Below are positions 1-13,450 of a stretch of DNA of 64,000 nt, piece by piece (the first letter of the stretch is position 1; every line of letters begins with the position of its first letter). The translations under genes were made by a program, and so were the position numbers. Under the pieces are notes generated by a model. It worked only from the letters and a program-made list of their open reading frames with translations. It searched no databases and was not told the origin of the DNA. Source of the DNA: Sphagnum magellanicum (taxonomy: Eukaryota > Streptophyta > Sphagnopsida > Sphagnales > Sphagnaceae); the NCBI GenBank assembly GCA_021904315.1, contig CM038918.1, positions 6,525,349 to 6,589,348 on the forward strand, given 5' to 3'.

Positions 1-2866
1 GGTATCCCACCCCCATAATTATCGAATCCCAATGGTGGGTTTCATGTGGGTAGTTGGAAATAGGGCACTAGATTTTCGGTAGAAAATTTGCTAATGGGAG
101 TAGTATTTGGGAGGCATCACATACACTTGGACACCTTGACTTCCTCTAGTTGTAACAATTCCAATAGACACCACATTCGAAAAAAGGTATGTCGTAGGTC
201 TAGGCGTGTTAGGGAAAGTAAGTGGAGGGTTCTTGGGTAATAAGGATTAGGAGTCATTGTCCATGGGTTGGGAATATTGTTTTTGCTAGCATAAGACGGT
301 CCATAGTTCCCAAGGTATGTTGGGTAAAATATTATTTTCAGTAGGATTCATTTCTAGGTACTAGTTGTTCAACATTTGAGTAATGAGGTGACTAGGGGGA
401 ACTGTGAAAAAAGAGGTATGTTTAGGTACCACAGGAACATGAGTAATTGGAATTTGGGAGCTAATTAAAATGGCAAGTTGGGTGGTATCGAAAATTGTTT
501 TTGTCACAAAAATCAATACTTAGCTGGATTTGTAAAAGCAATTTCCAATTACATGTTCAGGACCTTTACAAAAAGAACAACTCTGGCTAGTGGTTGTGGA
601 ATCAATAGTAAATTATTTGACATGAATCATGCTCCCCATAAAGATTCATCATTGAAAAGTGGTCACTACCATTAGTTTTAGAAGCAACCTTTTTTGGAGA
701 CTTTGCTAGATCCTTAATTGTCCTTTGGAGTTGAAAGTTTTTAATTTCCTAGGCTTAGGTATTGGGTACAACAGTCTCCTGGTACCAAAGAACATCATTT
801 TTGGTAGGGGTCCAAACATGGCCCCACAAAGGTTTCGCATCCGTAGTTGCAACCAACCATTCCATTGAGTGAATTTTGGTGTCAATTTGTATTTATGATT
901 CTCCTCTTTCAATTTTGATTTCAATATCCTGCTATTCTACAATATGCAGAGTAGCAAGGCCTTCCCAATCCATCATGTGAAATTGTCTTCACATACCATC
1001 ATAAGGTACATCCCCACCTTCTCGTTGCAATGCCTCATTCATTTACTTCCTCATATTCCTTGTCAACACAATTATCATCTTTCACAAACAAAAGTGGCTA
1101 ACAAGTACAATAAAGATTGTTTTTTTATGTTTTTAACAAAAGAATGAATTACAAAAACAACAAAACTTTGAAAGAAATAATACCCACTTTTCTAGTGAAG
1201 ACAAATAACTTTTATTGAATCTTTCAACAAGAGAGCTACTAAACCAGAAATTATGGTTCTATATCCATGGAATGGTCACCAAATGTTAAGCCCATTTGAT
1301 GAATTCTTGGGTGTTTTTGGGTATTTGATTGAAAATCGATACAAACTTGAACACCTTAAGTTTGTTGATGGTTAATGACAAATAGTCATTTTAAAACATG
1401 GGGAAGACAATTAGGCAAATAGCTTACCACTTCCTCTTAAACAAAGTAAATAACTTGCAATGAGAGGTTCTATAACATCTCCAAGTTAGTAGGCATAACA
1501 ACAAATGGATAAAACAATTTCAACAAAACTTACAAAACAAAATTTTGAGCTAAAATAGAACTAACTTTCATTACAAGAACTTCAAAATGCAAAAAATACA
1601 TTATAGTTGCATAAAAAACAAAGATCAGAAAAAGACCTTTTGAGGTTCCTGAAGAAAAGACTTCAAAGCCTGTAAGAAAATGTGGGGATCCTAAAAAAAT
1701 GAAAATCCCTAAATTTTTTCCTAAACTCCATGTGACCCAACCTTATCCTACATTTAGAATTTGGAACTGGAGCTAATTTTGAACTGGAGCTAATTTTTTG
1801 GTTATATAAATTTTTAAAATTCCAAAATTAGTAAACTACAATTTTTAGTTTTGTCTCAAAATCAATATTGTCTCAAAATTGGTAAAACATGATTTTTAGT
1901 TCAAAATTACAACTCCTCAAAATTGGCCTAGAAAAATTTCTAGCTTTAACAAATTCATAAAAAAATTGTTTTCTAGAAGGAAAAATAATTCTTGGACACA
2001 AATTCATACTAAACCTTTTCAACTAACCATTCTCCACAAATTATGAAGGAAGATGGTTTTTGATAATTAAAAGACCCAAGTCTTCCAAATTTGTTTTTGA
2101 TGCACATCATCTTTCTTGAAAGGTTTTGTTGCAAGAAAAAAACTATATATGGAGTTAGAAGAAATATTTGGTTTCTCTTTGGAAAGTCTTTCATTTTCCC
2201 TCAAAGGACAATTAACTTCTTCAAATTTTTTTAAAACATTGTACAATGATATGAATTGACATGTTTCCTCGATGTAGCTATACCATTAGTTGTGTTATAT
2301 ATGATTAATCCTTTCCTAGTTTGAGTTTTTGGATTTAAATTCAATATTGGATTATTGTGATATGTTATTTGCTCTCCAAAATGATCTTTGAGCATGCAAC
2401 TTCTTTAAATTATCTTTCATTTTATCTTCATTCATATATGGATTCCTACTTCCTTGTGTTTGAGCACTTCCATTTTCTTGTGGTTCCAACAAAGGTTCAT
2501 CTTCCATCTTTACTTCATTCATAAATATATCACATGCATTTTCATTTTTAAAAGATTGTTCCATGTTTGATTTGAGATTAAAAATTATTGTCTTGATGAA
2601 TAACGAAAAAAACTAAACAATTCTCTAATCTATCAAAAACCAAAAACAAAACAATCCTATGATGTATCAAAAACTAAAAACTAACATTTACAATAAATAA
2701 AAAAAAAATTGACATTTAAAAACATTTACAAAATGTAATCTACCTTCTAAACATTTTCAAAAAGAAAATCAATATATGTTTAAAATTTTCAGAAAAAGTT
2801 ATGGGGTTTATTATGAAGTTCAAAAACTCTTACAAAAATAAACAACAAAGCAAACAAATTAGAAAG
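1..2866. other. No gene recognised
   Basis: AT-rich DNA with short frames only. A 70-codon minus frame at 2564-2352 (FMNEVKMEDEPLLEPQENG) has protein-like composition but no family I know. Confidence 0.5.
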
Positions 2867-3009
2867 TTAGCACATTATTAAAAGAAACAACATAAAATGA
2901 AGTGAAAAAAACTCAAAAACAAAAGTATGCAAAAAAAAATGGAAAAAAAACTCACCTTTGGTGCTTGAAAGCTTGGTGTCATAGCTCCAACTTGCACATG
3001 GCAAGAAGG

Positions 3010-3610
3010 GGAGTGGAAGTACCATACCAAGGAAACAAGAACAATAGTAACACAAGAAGAATAACAACAATGTTGTGAGCATAGCAACATTAGGAGTTGG
3101 CCTAGTAGGTACTTGAAGGTTGAACACTAACACCAGAGGAACGTTAATGTGAGGAGAACAACGACGCAACATGCAACACGAAAAAAACAGCAAGGGTAGT
3201 GCAAAACGAATAGCAAGGGCAATGCAAGAAAAACAACGTAACATCGGGAGAAGAGTAAAGAAACAACATGAGAAGAGCAAAGCAATAATGTGAGAAGAAC
3301 ACCATATTAACACAAGAAGAGTGAGACAACATGAGAGCAGGAGTGAGGTAGCATGAAAGGCGTAGCAAGGTAGTGCAAAAAGAACATTGAGGTAGGGGCG
3401 AGAAAAACAATGTAACAATGCGAAAAAAATTAAAATGGAACAACATGAAAAGAGCAACATAGCAATGTGAGCAAAACAATGAGGTAGCACAAACACGAAG
3501 AGAACAACGTAGCAACATGAAAAAAACAATGGCACAAAGAACAATAACACAACACAAAAAAAAAGAAAAGGTAATGCACAACCATCAAGAGGAAAGCAAA
3601 ACCAATAAGA
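3010..3610. repeat. Degenerate minisatellite, purine-rich plus strand
   Basis: Irregular repeats of blocks like AACATGAAAAGAGCAACATA and GCAATGTGAGAAAAAC. Because the minus strand almost lacks A/G stop triplets, it stays open for 263 codons (3658-2867), giving a Phe/Leu/Cys-rich product that I regard as non-coding. Confidence 0.7.
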
Positions 3611-3864
3611 AAACAAGATCACAATGCATAACCAACAAAAAAAAAAATTATAAAACAAAAAAAAACATCATTGTGAAGTAAAACAAAGCTCAGGCTTCAT
3701 TTTTATTCAATATCCCTAACCTTAAATAACGCCTCTGCCTACCTAGGCAATGGTTCCTATTTAGGAACCCTAAATTGGAAAACCAGATGGAGGTTCTTTG
3801 AGAGAACTTGTTCGATTTTCAAAAAAAAAGAAAAAAAAAAAAATTCTCATGATTGATTCTTGTT

Positions 3865-3907
3865 CATGTGAGAATTAAAGGTTGGTTCACAACCCGATTC
3901 TCACATG
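3865..3907. repeat. Foldback CATGTGAGAAT/ATTCTCACATG
   Basis: An 11-bp perfect inverted repeat encloses a second inverted repeat GGTTG/CAACC. The inside (GAGAATT..GGTTG..CAACCCGATTCTC) resembles one unit of the palindromic-core family at 27-37 kb. Confidence 0.75.
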
Positions 3908-3910
3908 TAA

Positions 3911-6900
3911 TTATGTCAACCAATTAATCAGATTGAAAACCGTATTGAGAACCAGGTGAAATTTGAGACTTGTCCAACATTGGTTTGTTCCTTTCCCTTG
4001 GTAATGAATGTCCTTAGTTACATGATTCAAAGATCCTATTATGTTGGGGCTATTTATTGCTACATTTAATTCTCTTTGTTGTTCTTTTTTCATTATATTC
4101 TTCAACATATGAAATCACCCCATGACCAAACTATGCCTTTGCATTTGTTGGTGAAATTTTAAAAATTTACCCCATGGCCAAACACCACCTTTGCTCTTCA
4201 TAGTAATGTTTTTTTGGAACTTGGCCTTAAATCACAGCCATATCCAAACACCCAAAATAATAGCCCAGTATGTTCCCTCCTATTTATGATTAGTTGTAAA
4301 TAGAAGAATGTGATAATTCACATCCCATTACCAAACACCATCACACAAAAGAACTATAGTGTGATTTTTATACTAACCAACATTCATACACATTAACAAA
4401 CCAAAAAAAATCCATGTTTGAATTTTTCATCAAACCAAACACCATGTTTTTAGACTAGGTGTTCAATCATAGGCATTTTGTTGAACACTGCAAGGATCTT
4501 GAGCATCTATTGATTGGCTAGGCTTTGCCCCATAGGGGCATTTGATTGTAGGCCTCTATTCTTCCTGAAAACAAGTCTGTTTTTTTGTATTCTCTGAAAG
4601 GGAAAAAAAACTTAAAAGGGCACGAAAGGTGTCACCACATCAAAATGATCCATCTATGAGTAGCCTATACTTCTGGTCAAGTTGACAACTTGTTTTTACT
4701 TTTTTTCCCAGCAGATTGTGCTGGTCTTTAGTACATTGCACACATATTGTCCATGGTCCATACCATCATATACTGCACAGTACAGGTTGTGGCACTTGTG
4801 CTTGAAGAAAGCAGTTCTTGGAAAGTAAATGATTTACCTATCCCTAAACGGTTACCAAATTGGGCATCAGTAGGACAAGCCCTTTCTTTTCTGACTATAT
4901 ATAGCCGAAAAGAGAAATAAAAATAAAAGTGCTAAAATTGAGTGCTTTTTTGTGATTTTCAATAACCAGAATTTGACCAACTTTTTTTTGTCTTTATTTT
5001 GGGCCAGATTTCACTACATGGTTCAAGTAGGTAACCAAAGATATGGAAGGATGCTTCAAAATTATTACTTTCATATATATCTTGCAGCCAAATTTGGCTA
5101 AACCTTCCTTGGATGATCCCCACTTTGTCTACATCACAAAATTGACCAAAAGAAGATTGAATGGGATGACTATATTAGGCCTTTTTCTTTTTTTCCTTTT
5201 GGAAGACAGTACTAGTGTTGCTGTACATGGTTTTTGGATATTTATCACCCTTCAATACCTGATTGGTTTCAATTTGACAATGTAGGTATATTTCACTTTG
5301 ACATGAGCATCAATCAGGATCTGGCTAATTGTATTAACAGAACTAGGCTGATAATCACTCCATTTTGCAAATTTTGGGGTACTAGAGAAGTTGAAGTTCC
5401 TGGCTTTTTCTTCTCAATTTGGCTAAGTCACTCATTTGGTGACTTGGGTTTCAAACAAGTTGGCCACATGGTGACATAAAGTCAGCTGTTGTATAAATTT
5501 CCATGTGTCCCCATGTTGTTCCCAATAACCCACATTTTTATTCCATATACCTTGCTTGCCCAAGGACTATGTAGTGAGAGATGGTGATAGAGCTTGGGGT
5601 GAGAGCAAGTAACTTAGGTCGAATACCTTAGCTATAGCTAGCTTCCCATGGTCTGCCATGACCAATGCATCAAAGCAAGAGAAAATTTTCCAGGGTGACC
5701 CTCTTGTTGTGTCGTTGAAATTTCAACTTTCATGGACTTCTTTTGCAGCAACTAAGCCCCTTCCATAATGCCAAACAAGTCTCCCTTTCTATTTAGGCTT
5801 GTTGAGGTCTGCATGACATGTTTACAATACCATGGTGACAGCTCCCACAATTGGAAAGCCTTACCATCATCATCAGTGACAACAATTATGGTTTATTTGG
5901 TTGGGTGTGTGGGAGAGACAGTTCAATGTCCTTAGCCATAAAAACGGCACCAAACTCCCCAGACAATTTCATATCCCACATGCCAGGACGGTTTCCACAT
6001 GTGATGGGCAACAAACCCAAGGCAGACAGAAGACTTGTGTATAACACAATATGTTACCATCACTTTTGACACATAACAGTCCCGCCCACAAAATTTTATT
6101 GATTGTTATCAAGTGTACTGCAGAGATAATAAGTGCAAGAAATGCATGTCGTAAGAAATGCATGTTGACGGTCCAGTTCACACACCTGATTGTTGTATTC
6201 GGAAGTGCCATATTTACTGTTGATTACCACACTTGATTGTCTTGGCAGCAATCATGTTGCTTTAGCATCCCAAAACTGACTGACATTCCTCATGTGCAGT
6301 TCTACTTTGGATTCATTATTTAATAACGTTGATTGAACCATAAAGATTATTTAGTATTTGTTAGAAATCAGAGGTGGCGGAGCAACACAAAGTCCAGCAA
6401 TGAACCAACTTATAAGGTAGAACTTCCACTTCCATCTATAAGGACTGGATTTCTAAGGTCAGTATTCACTTGTCAACAATCAAAAGAGAGTCCTAACCAG
6501 TGTGGGGTGGGTATTTGAAAATTAAAAATTCAAAGAATCGTTTGAGTCCAGATCTTAGAAACTCAAAGAGAGGCGATTATGAGGTGGGGGTGAGGGTTAG
6601 GGTATGTGATTAACTGGGTATAAAGCTTGATTTTTTAACAGAGACCCAAACAAGAATAAAAAGATTCTTTTATCAGGGTTTTTGGAAGACCCCTTCAAAA
6701 CATGTGCAAGGTCTTCAACAATGCCCTACAAAGTCGCGTCTTTGCCAAGTCTTTGAGGCTTTGCCAAACAGTCTTAAAACTCTTAAGCTTACAAGGCCAA
6801 CTTTTGACAGTCTAAAACAACATTAATGTTTTGCAAGCTTGAGCACATGTGTTACTTGAATGTACAAGCACCAATTACAATTGAGAATGCATATTGATTA

Positions 6901-7339
6901 TTTCTAACAACTAAGAGAACTTGAAGAATTTTTTTTTCTTTCAATCTGAAGGTAGCACAATCCAGGTATGAAATGATATCTAGTTATTGATCTAGGTTTT
7001 TCAGAGACACCCTACCATGTTATTCTCCCTAGGTAGGATCCGGTTATGGATACTTCAAACTTTAAAATCAACGGTTATGAGGTGGGGACATGTGTTAACT
7101 TTCGAAACATTGTTGGGTAGGAAGGGGGGGTCCAGGTTTTTGAAAAAGTAAGACCTTGTGGGCATATATACATAACCCAATTAATACTCCGGACAAAACA
7201 AATACTCACCACACGCTGGTCTTCCTTAGTTGCATTAAATTGTTAAATGGAAGACTTTTCCAAGAAATCAATGTTGAGGGAACAATAGGTGAACAATCTA
7301 TTTTAAATGCATGGTAACTATTTGGAAATCATATTGTTA
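3911..7339. other. No gene recognised
   Basis: Decayed AT-rich DNA. It contains the short dispersed motif at 5043-5145. The phrase TTATGAGGTGGGG occurs at about 6578 and 7076, a weak sign of related sequence 500 bp apart. Confidence 0.5.
5043..5145 (+). repeat. Dispersed 100-bp motif, copy 1 of 4
   Basis: Contains GAAGGATG, GCCAAATTTGGCTAAA, CTTCCTTGGATGATC, CCAC. Similar series lie at 48978-49060, 55905-56040 and 56255-56330. GCCAAATTTGGC is itself a palindrome. Confidence 0.65.
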
Positions 7340-9400
7340 AACATTTAAACCCTCTAGGACATCAAGTTGCCTTGACATCTGAGCACTTCACTTCAATGCG
7401 AGAAGTATTGATTAGTGATGGCATCTTTGTCAAGGCATCAATTGTTTTGAATAAAATTGCACAATGGGGCATTGATTTTGTGAAACCACATTTGCTTTGG
7501 GCAAAAATTATGAAGGCCAAATACCAACTTTTGCTTGTCACATAACTCTTTGGAGCACAAATCCAACATATATTGTTAGATGTTTTGGAATCCACTAATT
7601 TATAAACTTGGAAAACTTTTTCTTGTTATTGAAAGAAAAAATATCATTGTAAGGTTGTCCACTTGTATTCTTAAGATTGTTTTATGGTCACTAGGTATGA
7701 GCCACTTGCAAGAAATGTCAAGAGGTTGAGCTGTTCTTGTATGAGTGGTCAAGGCAATTATGGATTATTTATTCTCATTCAATTTTAGACCATAAACTTA
7801 TTTATAAAATTCGAAGATCATAAACATTCTTTTAATCTATGATAAATAAAAAACATAACAACACATGTCATTTGCATAATTTTTATAGGTATTTTCTATA
7901 AAAAAAAACCCAAAGATTAATTTGAAAGTTTCTTATGTTGCAAGCAGAAGGTTCAATTTCAACTAAAAAAACCAAAGGAACTCATGGACAACCTTGTCTA
8001 ATTCTACTATAGATATTAAAATCATCATAAAGAAACCATTTATAATTGACTTTGCAATTGATTTGTTGTGAAATGTGAGAAATTAAGAAATAAAATAGGA
8101 TCTAGATTCAATTTTTTGAGAGAATTTTGTAAAATGTTTTTACAAATAAAATCAATTTTTTTTCCAAAATTAAAAAAAAGAAAATGTAAGCTTTTGAAAA
8201 TTATGCATGTGCAATTTTTGGCCTCCAAAAGTTTGGTTATATTTTCATTGATGTTTTGACCAAGAACAAAACTAGTTTGATGATCCAAAACAATTTTGCC
8301 CATAACATTTTTCATTCTTTTGACCATTATTTGGCAATAATTTTGTAGTTTACACACAAAAGCTAAATTGGTCAATAATTTAAAATTTTCTTTCTATTAG
8401 TTTTTTAATAAATGAATGTGATGATGTTGGTGTGCATCAATAATGGCAACTTTTTGTTTTGAAGACACTCATCTAGCAAATGCATATAAACATTTCTAAT
8501 GCTAGAACATAAAGCTTTGTAAAATTCACCTAACAAATGTTCAATATTAGGTGCCTTGTTATTACACTTTTTTAAAAAAAATTCACACCGTTTTTTCAAC
8601 TTTCCTATCATAGACCTCTTTGTCTTCATTGATGAACCTTGCATTCATAAACTAAGAATGGAGTCTTGTTTCTCACATTGGTTTAAGGGTTTAACCTAAT
8701 ACAAATGTGAATAAAAAATAGTGACCTCATGCATAATATTTTGAATATTAATGACCACACTATATCTAAAGCTAGTTTTGAGTAATGATGAGGAATTTTT
8801 AATTGAGTTCTAACTTTTAAGAGAGAAGAAAAATAAGAAATGGGTTTTTTATTGTGTGCTTTGTTCTAGCTTCCATTTTTTCTACAATGTGGATGTCATT
8901 ACAATAATTAATAAAAATTAAAGATTTATTTTTTCACAAGTAATTTTACACAATTTGGTTTCAAACAAAGATCTTCATTAGCTTGTAAAACTTACTTTTC
9001 AAAAGTCTTGATCCTTCTTTGAGCTTGTTCCTTGGCATATGGATCAAAGACAAGTTCAATTGCATATTTTAAACTTTCCCACCAACTTTTTAAATCTAGA
9101 TAAGCATGTTTAACACATTTGAAAAGTCCTAAATGGTCCTTTCTGCAATTTTTTGACATTAGGACATCTCTCAAGTAGTGAAACATTTAACTTCCAATAG
9201 TTAAAACCCTTTTTAGTGGCATTGATGGTGCAAATAGTGACAAAATTCCAACTTCATCATGATTAGAGATATAAAATTATAAATGAATATGTTTATAGCC
9301 ATAAATGAAAGTTAAGGCATACTTTGTCACATAACAATGGTCAAGTCTTGTGGACATATTATGTTGTGTAGGGAAAGAGAAAAGGCTTTTGTATAAGGAT
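7340..9400 (-). pseudogene. L1-type LINE remnant (endonuclease end, RT, thumb)
   Basis: Minus-strand blocks in LINE order. 9360-9200: LDHCYVTKYALTF and SNHDEVGI, resembling the end of the AP endonuclease (usual SDHxP). 9186-8992: HLGLFKCVKHAYLDLKSWWE, the linker. 8644-8405: FYKALCSSIRN and KLPLLMHTNIITFIY, RT start. 8375-8040: KRMKNVMGKIVLDHQTSFVL. 7999-7985: IRQGCP, then a stop. 7878-7867: YAND where the FADD box belongs. About 7790-7750: FEFYK*VYGLKLNEN, thumb. A block to about 7360 (SYVTSKSWYLAF) fits the region after the thumb. Many frameshifts. The upstream end may reach 9.9 kb. Confidence 0.8.
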
Positions 9401-10930
9401 AATAATGGTTGAAAAGATTAGACAAATCATGAACTTCAACAAAATTTGTAAAATTTGAACTTCCTAACTAGCCATTTGATGCATTTGAATTTAGGATGAA
9501 ATTCCAATCACTAGCAATAAAAGACTTCTCAAGAAGGGGTTTTGGAAGAAAAATATTTAATAATTCATTAGAAATAAATCTTTGATGGTCCCTTAGTACT
9601 ATAAGAGCATAAACAACACTAGAATATTCTTCATCCTCTTAGACATTATCAATTCTAATTAACAACTGTCCAAATCATTGTAATTATTGATAACATTGAA
9701 ATGAAATTAAAAAGCTTGCAATAAAATAAATGACCAATCTTATGGTCATTATCCAACACATGACAAAATTGTGTTCAACTCTAGCCTTTTTTTATTTTAG
9801 ATGTTACAAGGTCAACACTAGAAACCACATCCAAATTGAATTAAATGCGATGTCATAATAGCCAAAGTGTTGGACCAATTAATCAAATGTATCCCAATTC
9901 AATGGTGACTTGTTATTATTAGAAAGGTGAAATAACACTTCCATGAAGATGAATGGATTGTTGAAAGGAAGTTTTCCCATAATGATTGTTGACCTCCTCA
10001 TGTGTATAAAACGTTAAAATATCATTTTAGTATTTAGTTTCTGCTATGCAATTCATTATAGATCTTATAAGCTATGTTATTTCCATTATGATCCTTACAT
10101 GCTAAAGGTGCTTTTGTTTTGTCTCATAATTTATTTGATTAATCTCATACTTAAGATGATTAAGTGTTCCTAGTTTACTAAGTCTTCTTTCATTCAAGTG
10201 TTTTTTTAATCCTTTCACAATCCAATAGTTTAAACTATTTAATTGGAAAAGCCACACCAACTTGTCTTGGAAATTCTTTCTAATTTCAAATTAAGATTTG
10301 GTGATTTCATTTTCTTATTGCTTATATTAATTTTTAATTTAGTCACATTTTGAAAGATTTTGAAAGAAGGTGCCTTGGGTGCAAATCTTGGTTTGTTTGT
10401 TTAACATTACTTCACTATTACAAATCATGGTTTATCAAAATGTTCAACTTGATTGGGTTGTCTATCTTGGCTAGCCCAAAGGTGCAACTTGATAGGAAGA
10501 ATGGGAAGTTGACATTAAAAGAAAGATTGTCATTTATAACCAATTTTTACAACTAAAAATTAATTACAAATGACTTTTTTTGGTTTAAAAAATTGATTGC
10601 AAATGATAGTTTTTTTTTTAGTGTGATGAACCTATCATTTTGATTAGTCATGTTGATTGAAATGGCCTTATTGACTAGTCACACTAGTCGAGGTGACCTT
10701 TTTGACTATCCTATCAAATGGGCATTTAACATATATTTAATTAATTTTGGACTTAAATGTTACTTTTGGACTTAACTCAACTTGTTTGGTGGCCCAAAAC
10801 CATTGAATTTCATATGATTGACACAAAATTATTTTTTATTTCCATTTTTTCTTAACTTAATATTTTCAAATTGGATGCTAAACCACAAAATTTGACCAAA
10901 ATTAACATTGTCTTACAATATTTCATCAAA

Positions 10931-11019
10931 ATACTTAACTTAGTTTCTTAAAAGAATGGTACCTAAGTCATCAAATTATAATACTTGGAACATCTAGTGG
11001 CTACCATATGCTAAATATA

Positions 11020-11069
<50 letters not shown>

Positions 11070-11190
11070 ATTATTATTATTATTATTTCAAAGATATTGA
11101 ATTATTTAACTTAGTTTTAAATTAAGAAAAAATGGTACCTAATTCATCAAATTATAACACTTGGAGTATCTATTGGCCACGATATGCTAA
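10931..11190. repeat. Duplicated 85-bp segment flanking an AT and ATT microsatellite
   Basis: Copy 1 (10931-11014) and copy 2 (11101-11190) share AATGGTACCTAA, TCATCAAATTATAA, ACTTGGA and the end ATATGCTAA, about 171 bp apart. Between them lie (TA)n at about 11020-11066 and (ATT)n at about 11067-11088. Confidence 0.85.
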
Positions 11191-11589
11191 TATTATAATA
11201 ATATTTTTACAAAGAGATTGAAACATTCAACTAGATTAATATTATTATTAAACTTTCATTTTTAATCATATTATGTAATTTAACATGTAGTCATTACCAA
11301 ATTAAACCAAGATTGGGTGGCCATTAAATGTTACTATTACATAAATGTATTCAAAATTATTAAAAATTATCTATTAACTTAATAGTAACATAAATTTCAA
11401 CAATATATTCCACATTGAGCTCACATAACAAATTTATTGAAAAACCAATTGTTTTAATCATCACAATTTTAATCTGGTTACATATAGTTTACATCATTTG
11501 TCACATTAATGTTCGTTCTAGCTTGACTAGCATGCACATCATTAATCATTATCATGTTGTTCATGGTTGTATTTTTCTTAGTAGGAAAT

Positions 11590-12800
11590 GAAAAAACAAA
11601 TAATCAATATCCACCCATTGCATTAGGTTTGTTAAGTTGCATCTCCATTTTCCTTCCCAACAATTTCAATACAACTTTGCATCGTTGCATCTTCCTTTCT
11701 GGAAAGACACTTGCCATTGAACATGCACCATTCGATAATGCTCATCATTCCCATCCTTGACCACATCACTATGCACTCTTCCCATCTATACTAGATACAC
11801 TTCAAGTTCACATGGATGTGCAAGAAGAAAATCCCTTTCATGTAAATCCTTAAAAGGAGTGTAAGTTGTTGCACTCAAGGACAACTTCATGTGTTTAGGC
11901 CCACAATATGAAGGGATAGTTGGATCTTCCATATCATCAAAGATAGGAACAAGTGGAATAAAAAATCTCACATGATTAATTTTCCAATTATTAATTGGCC
12001 AAAAGCCCTTTAACAATATAGGACTTTGTTGAGGAATTAATTTTAACAAGCACTTCAAAATACCCTCCCAATATTCAATATATGGCTTCATGACTCTTGC
12101 ATACATCTCATCTTTCAAATATTGAGCTTCCAAAACTCTAAATACATCAAGATTCCACTATTGATGAATTTTTCTTTCTCTATTGACTTTGAAACACCAT
12201 TCCCCCAAATAAGACAGAAAGGAACAACTTTTGGAATTCCACTAGGAAACTTGGGATGACTTTGATCATTCGACTTCCACAAATTGTAGGTTATCTTTTC
12301 CATATTGAATTTGTTGGAGACACCTTATACTACATCATTAGCCACCCAGAAGAATCCACAAAAAATCAAAACAGATGCATGTTTGTGTGTCCAACTAATG
12401 CCATAGGTCCATCTTTCAAATATCCTTGAACTCTAGATTTGAAATATGGGATTTCTTGAATTAGTTGGGGAATGAATGGCCGTTCTTATGAAACCATAAA
12501 CACTTTCATCAAATCTATTTACACAATTATTTTGTTTTCTCAATTTCTTTGACTAATAGCCAAATTTCCATCAATGTCCTCATATGTATGACCAATGACA
12601 AGAAATCCCAATTGGATTTCTTCAAAGACCTCCTTTGTTGTTAAAAATGACAAAAAAACGCGAGTGTTAATTTTTATTGTCTTTTACATAATTATCCATT
12701 TTAAATAATAACTTTTTAAATAATGGTTTCGTAGCAACCACTTGTTCAGGCACCTTCAAGGCCTTCAAACACTCATTAGTAGAAATTGACCAAAATGTAA
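11590..12800 (-). pseudogene. Transposon-type protein with DNxxKDNKN and GHTxEDID motifs, broken
   Basis: Fragments in several minus-strand frames form one protein-like series. 12699-12670: MDNYVKDNKN. 12650-12540: TTKEVFEEIQLGFLVIGHTY then EDID. 12500-12310: IPQLIQEIPYFKSRVQGYLK, VDSSGWLMM. 12303-12115: HPKFPSGIPKVVPFCLIWG. 12133-11786: EMYARVMKPYIEYWEGILK, PIPSYCGP-like, HERDFLLAHPCELEVYLV then TAG. 11785-11600: MGRVHSDVVKDGND, EHYRMVHVQWQVSF, NCWEGKWRCN. The DNxxK(D/E)NKN and GHTxEDID pair is what I associate with DUF7869-type, RNase-H-like transposon proteins. The family name is from memory; presence of a decayed coding region is much surer. Confidence 0.65.
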
Positions 12801-13415
12801 CCACTCTATTTGTGACTACATGCGACTATTAGTTATTTGCAATTACATTTGGACATTTTTGTAATTATTTCTTGTGTTGGTCATATTTGCAACTACATTA
12901 CAACTAGTTTGTGACTATTTTGGTGTTCATCCTTCCATGTGAACAACATTTAGTTTGGTTTTCATCCAATAATATCAATTTATGTCCCATTAGTTGCAAC
13001 TATGACCAATTTAGTTGTAACCTTATCAATATACAAAGGTGTATTTTGTGAATTTTAAGGAATATAGTTGGGTGCATTAAGATTTATAAATGTATATTTT
13101 GAATGTATATGAACAACCATACTACATGTGTATTCAAGTATTATTATTAGCATTAATGGCCTCAATATTTTGGTTACACTAATTAGTGTTTATTTTGAAT
13201 ATATTAAGATTTTATGTAAAATATTTACTAAATATATTGTGCCCAAATTACAAGTTTATCCAAACCATCTTATTGTATTTTTAAAAATTATTACAAATGA
13301 CATTTATTATTAATTATATTAATATTAATTACATGTAATAAAAAATAGTAATATTTCAATATTATCTTTCACTAATCTTTTTAAAATAGTAATATTTTAT
13401 TACATAATCATCATA

Positions 13416-13450
<35 letters not shown>
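13416..13450. repeat. (GAT)n microsatellite
   Basis: About eleven uninterrupted GAT units inside AT-rich DNA. Confidence 0.95.

Noticed and set aside
2867..3658. 263-codon minus-strand frame
   Set aside because: It is rich in Phe, Leu and Cys and mirrors a purine-rich minisatellite. Another long frame overlaps it. It looks like a composition artefact.
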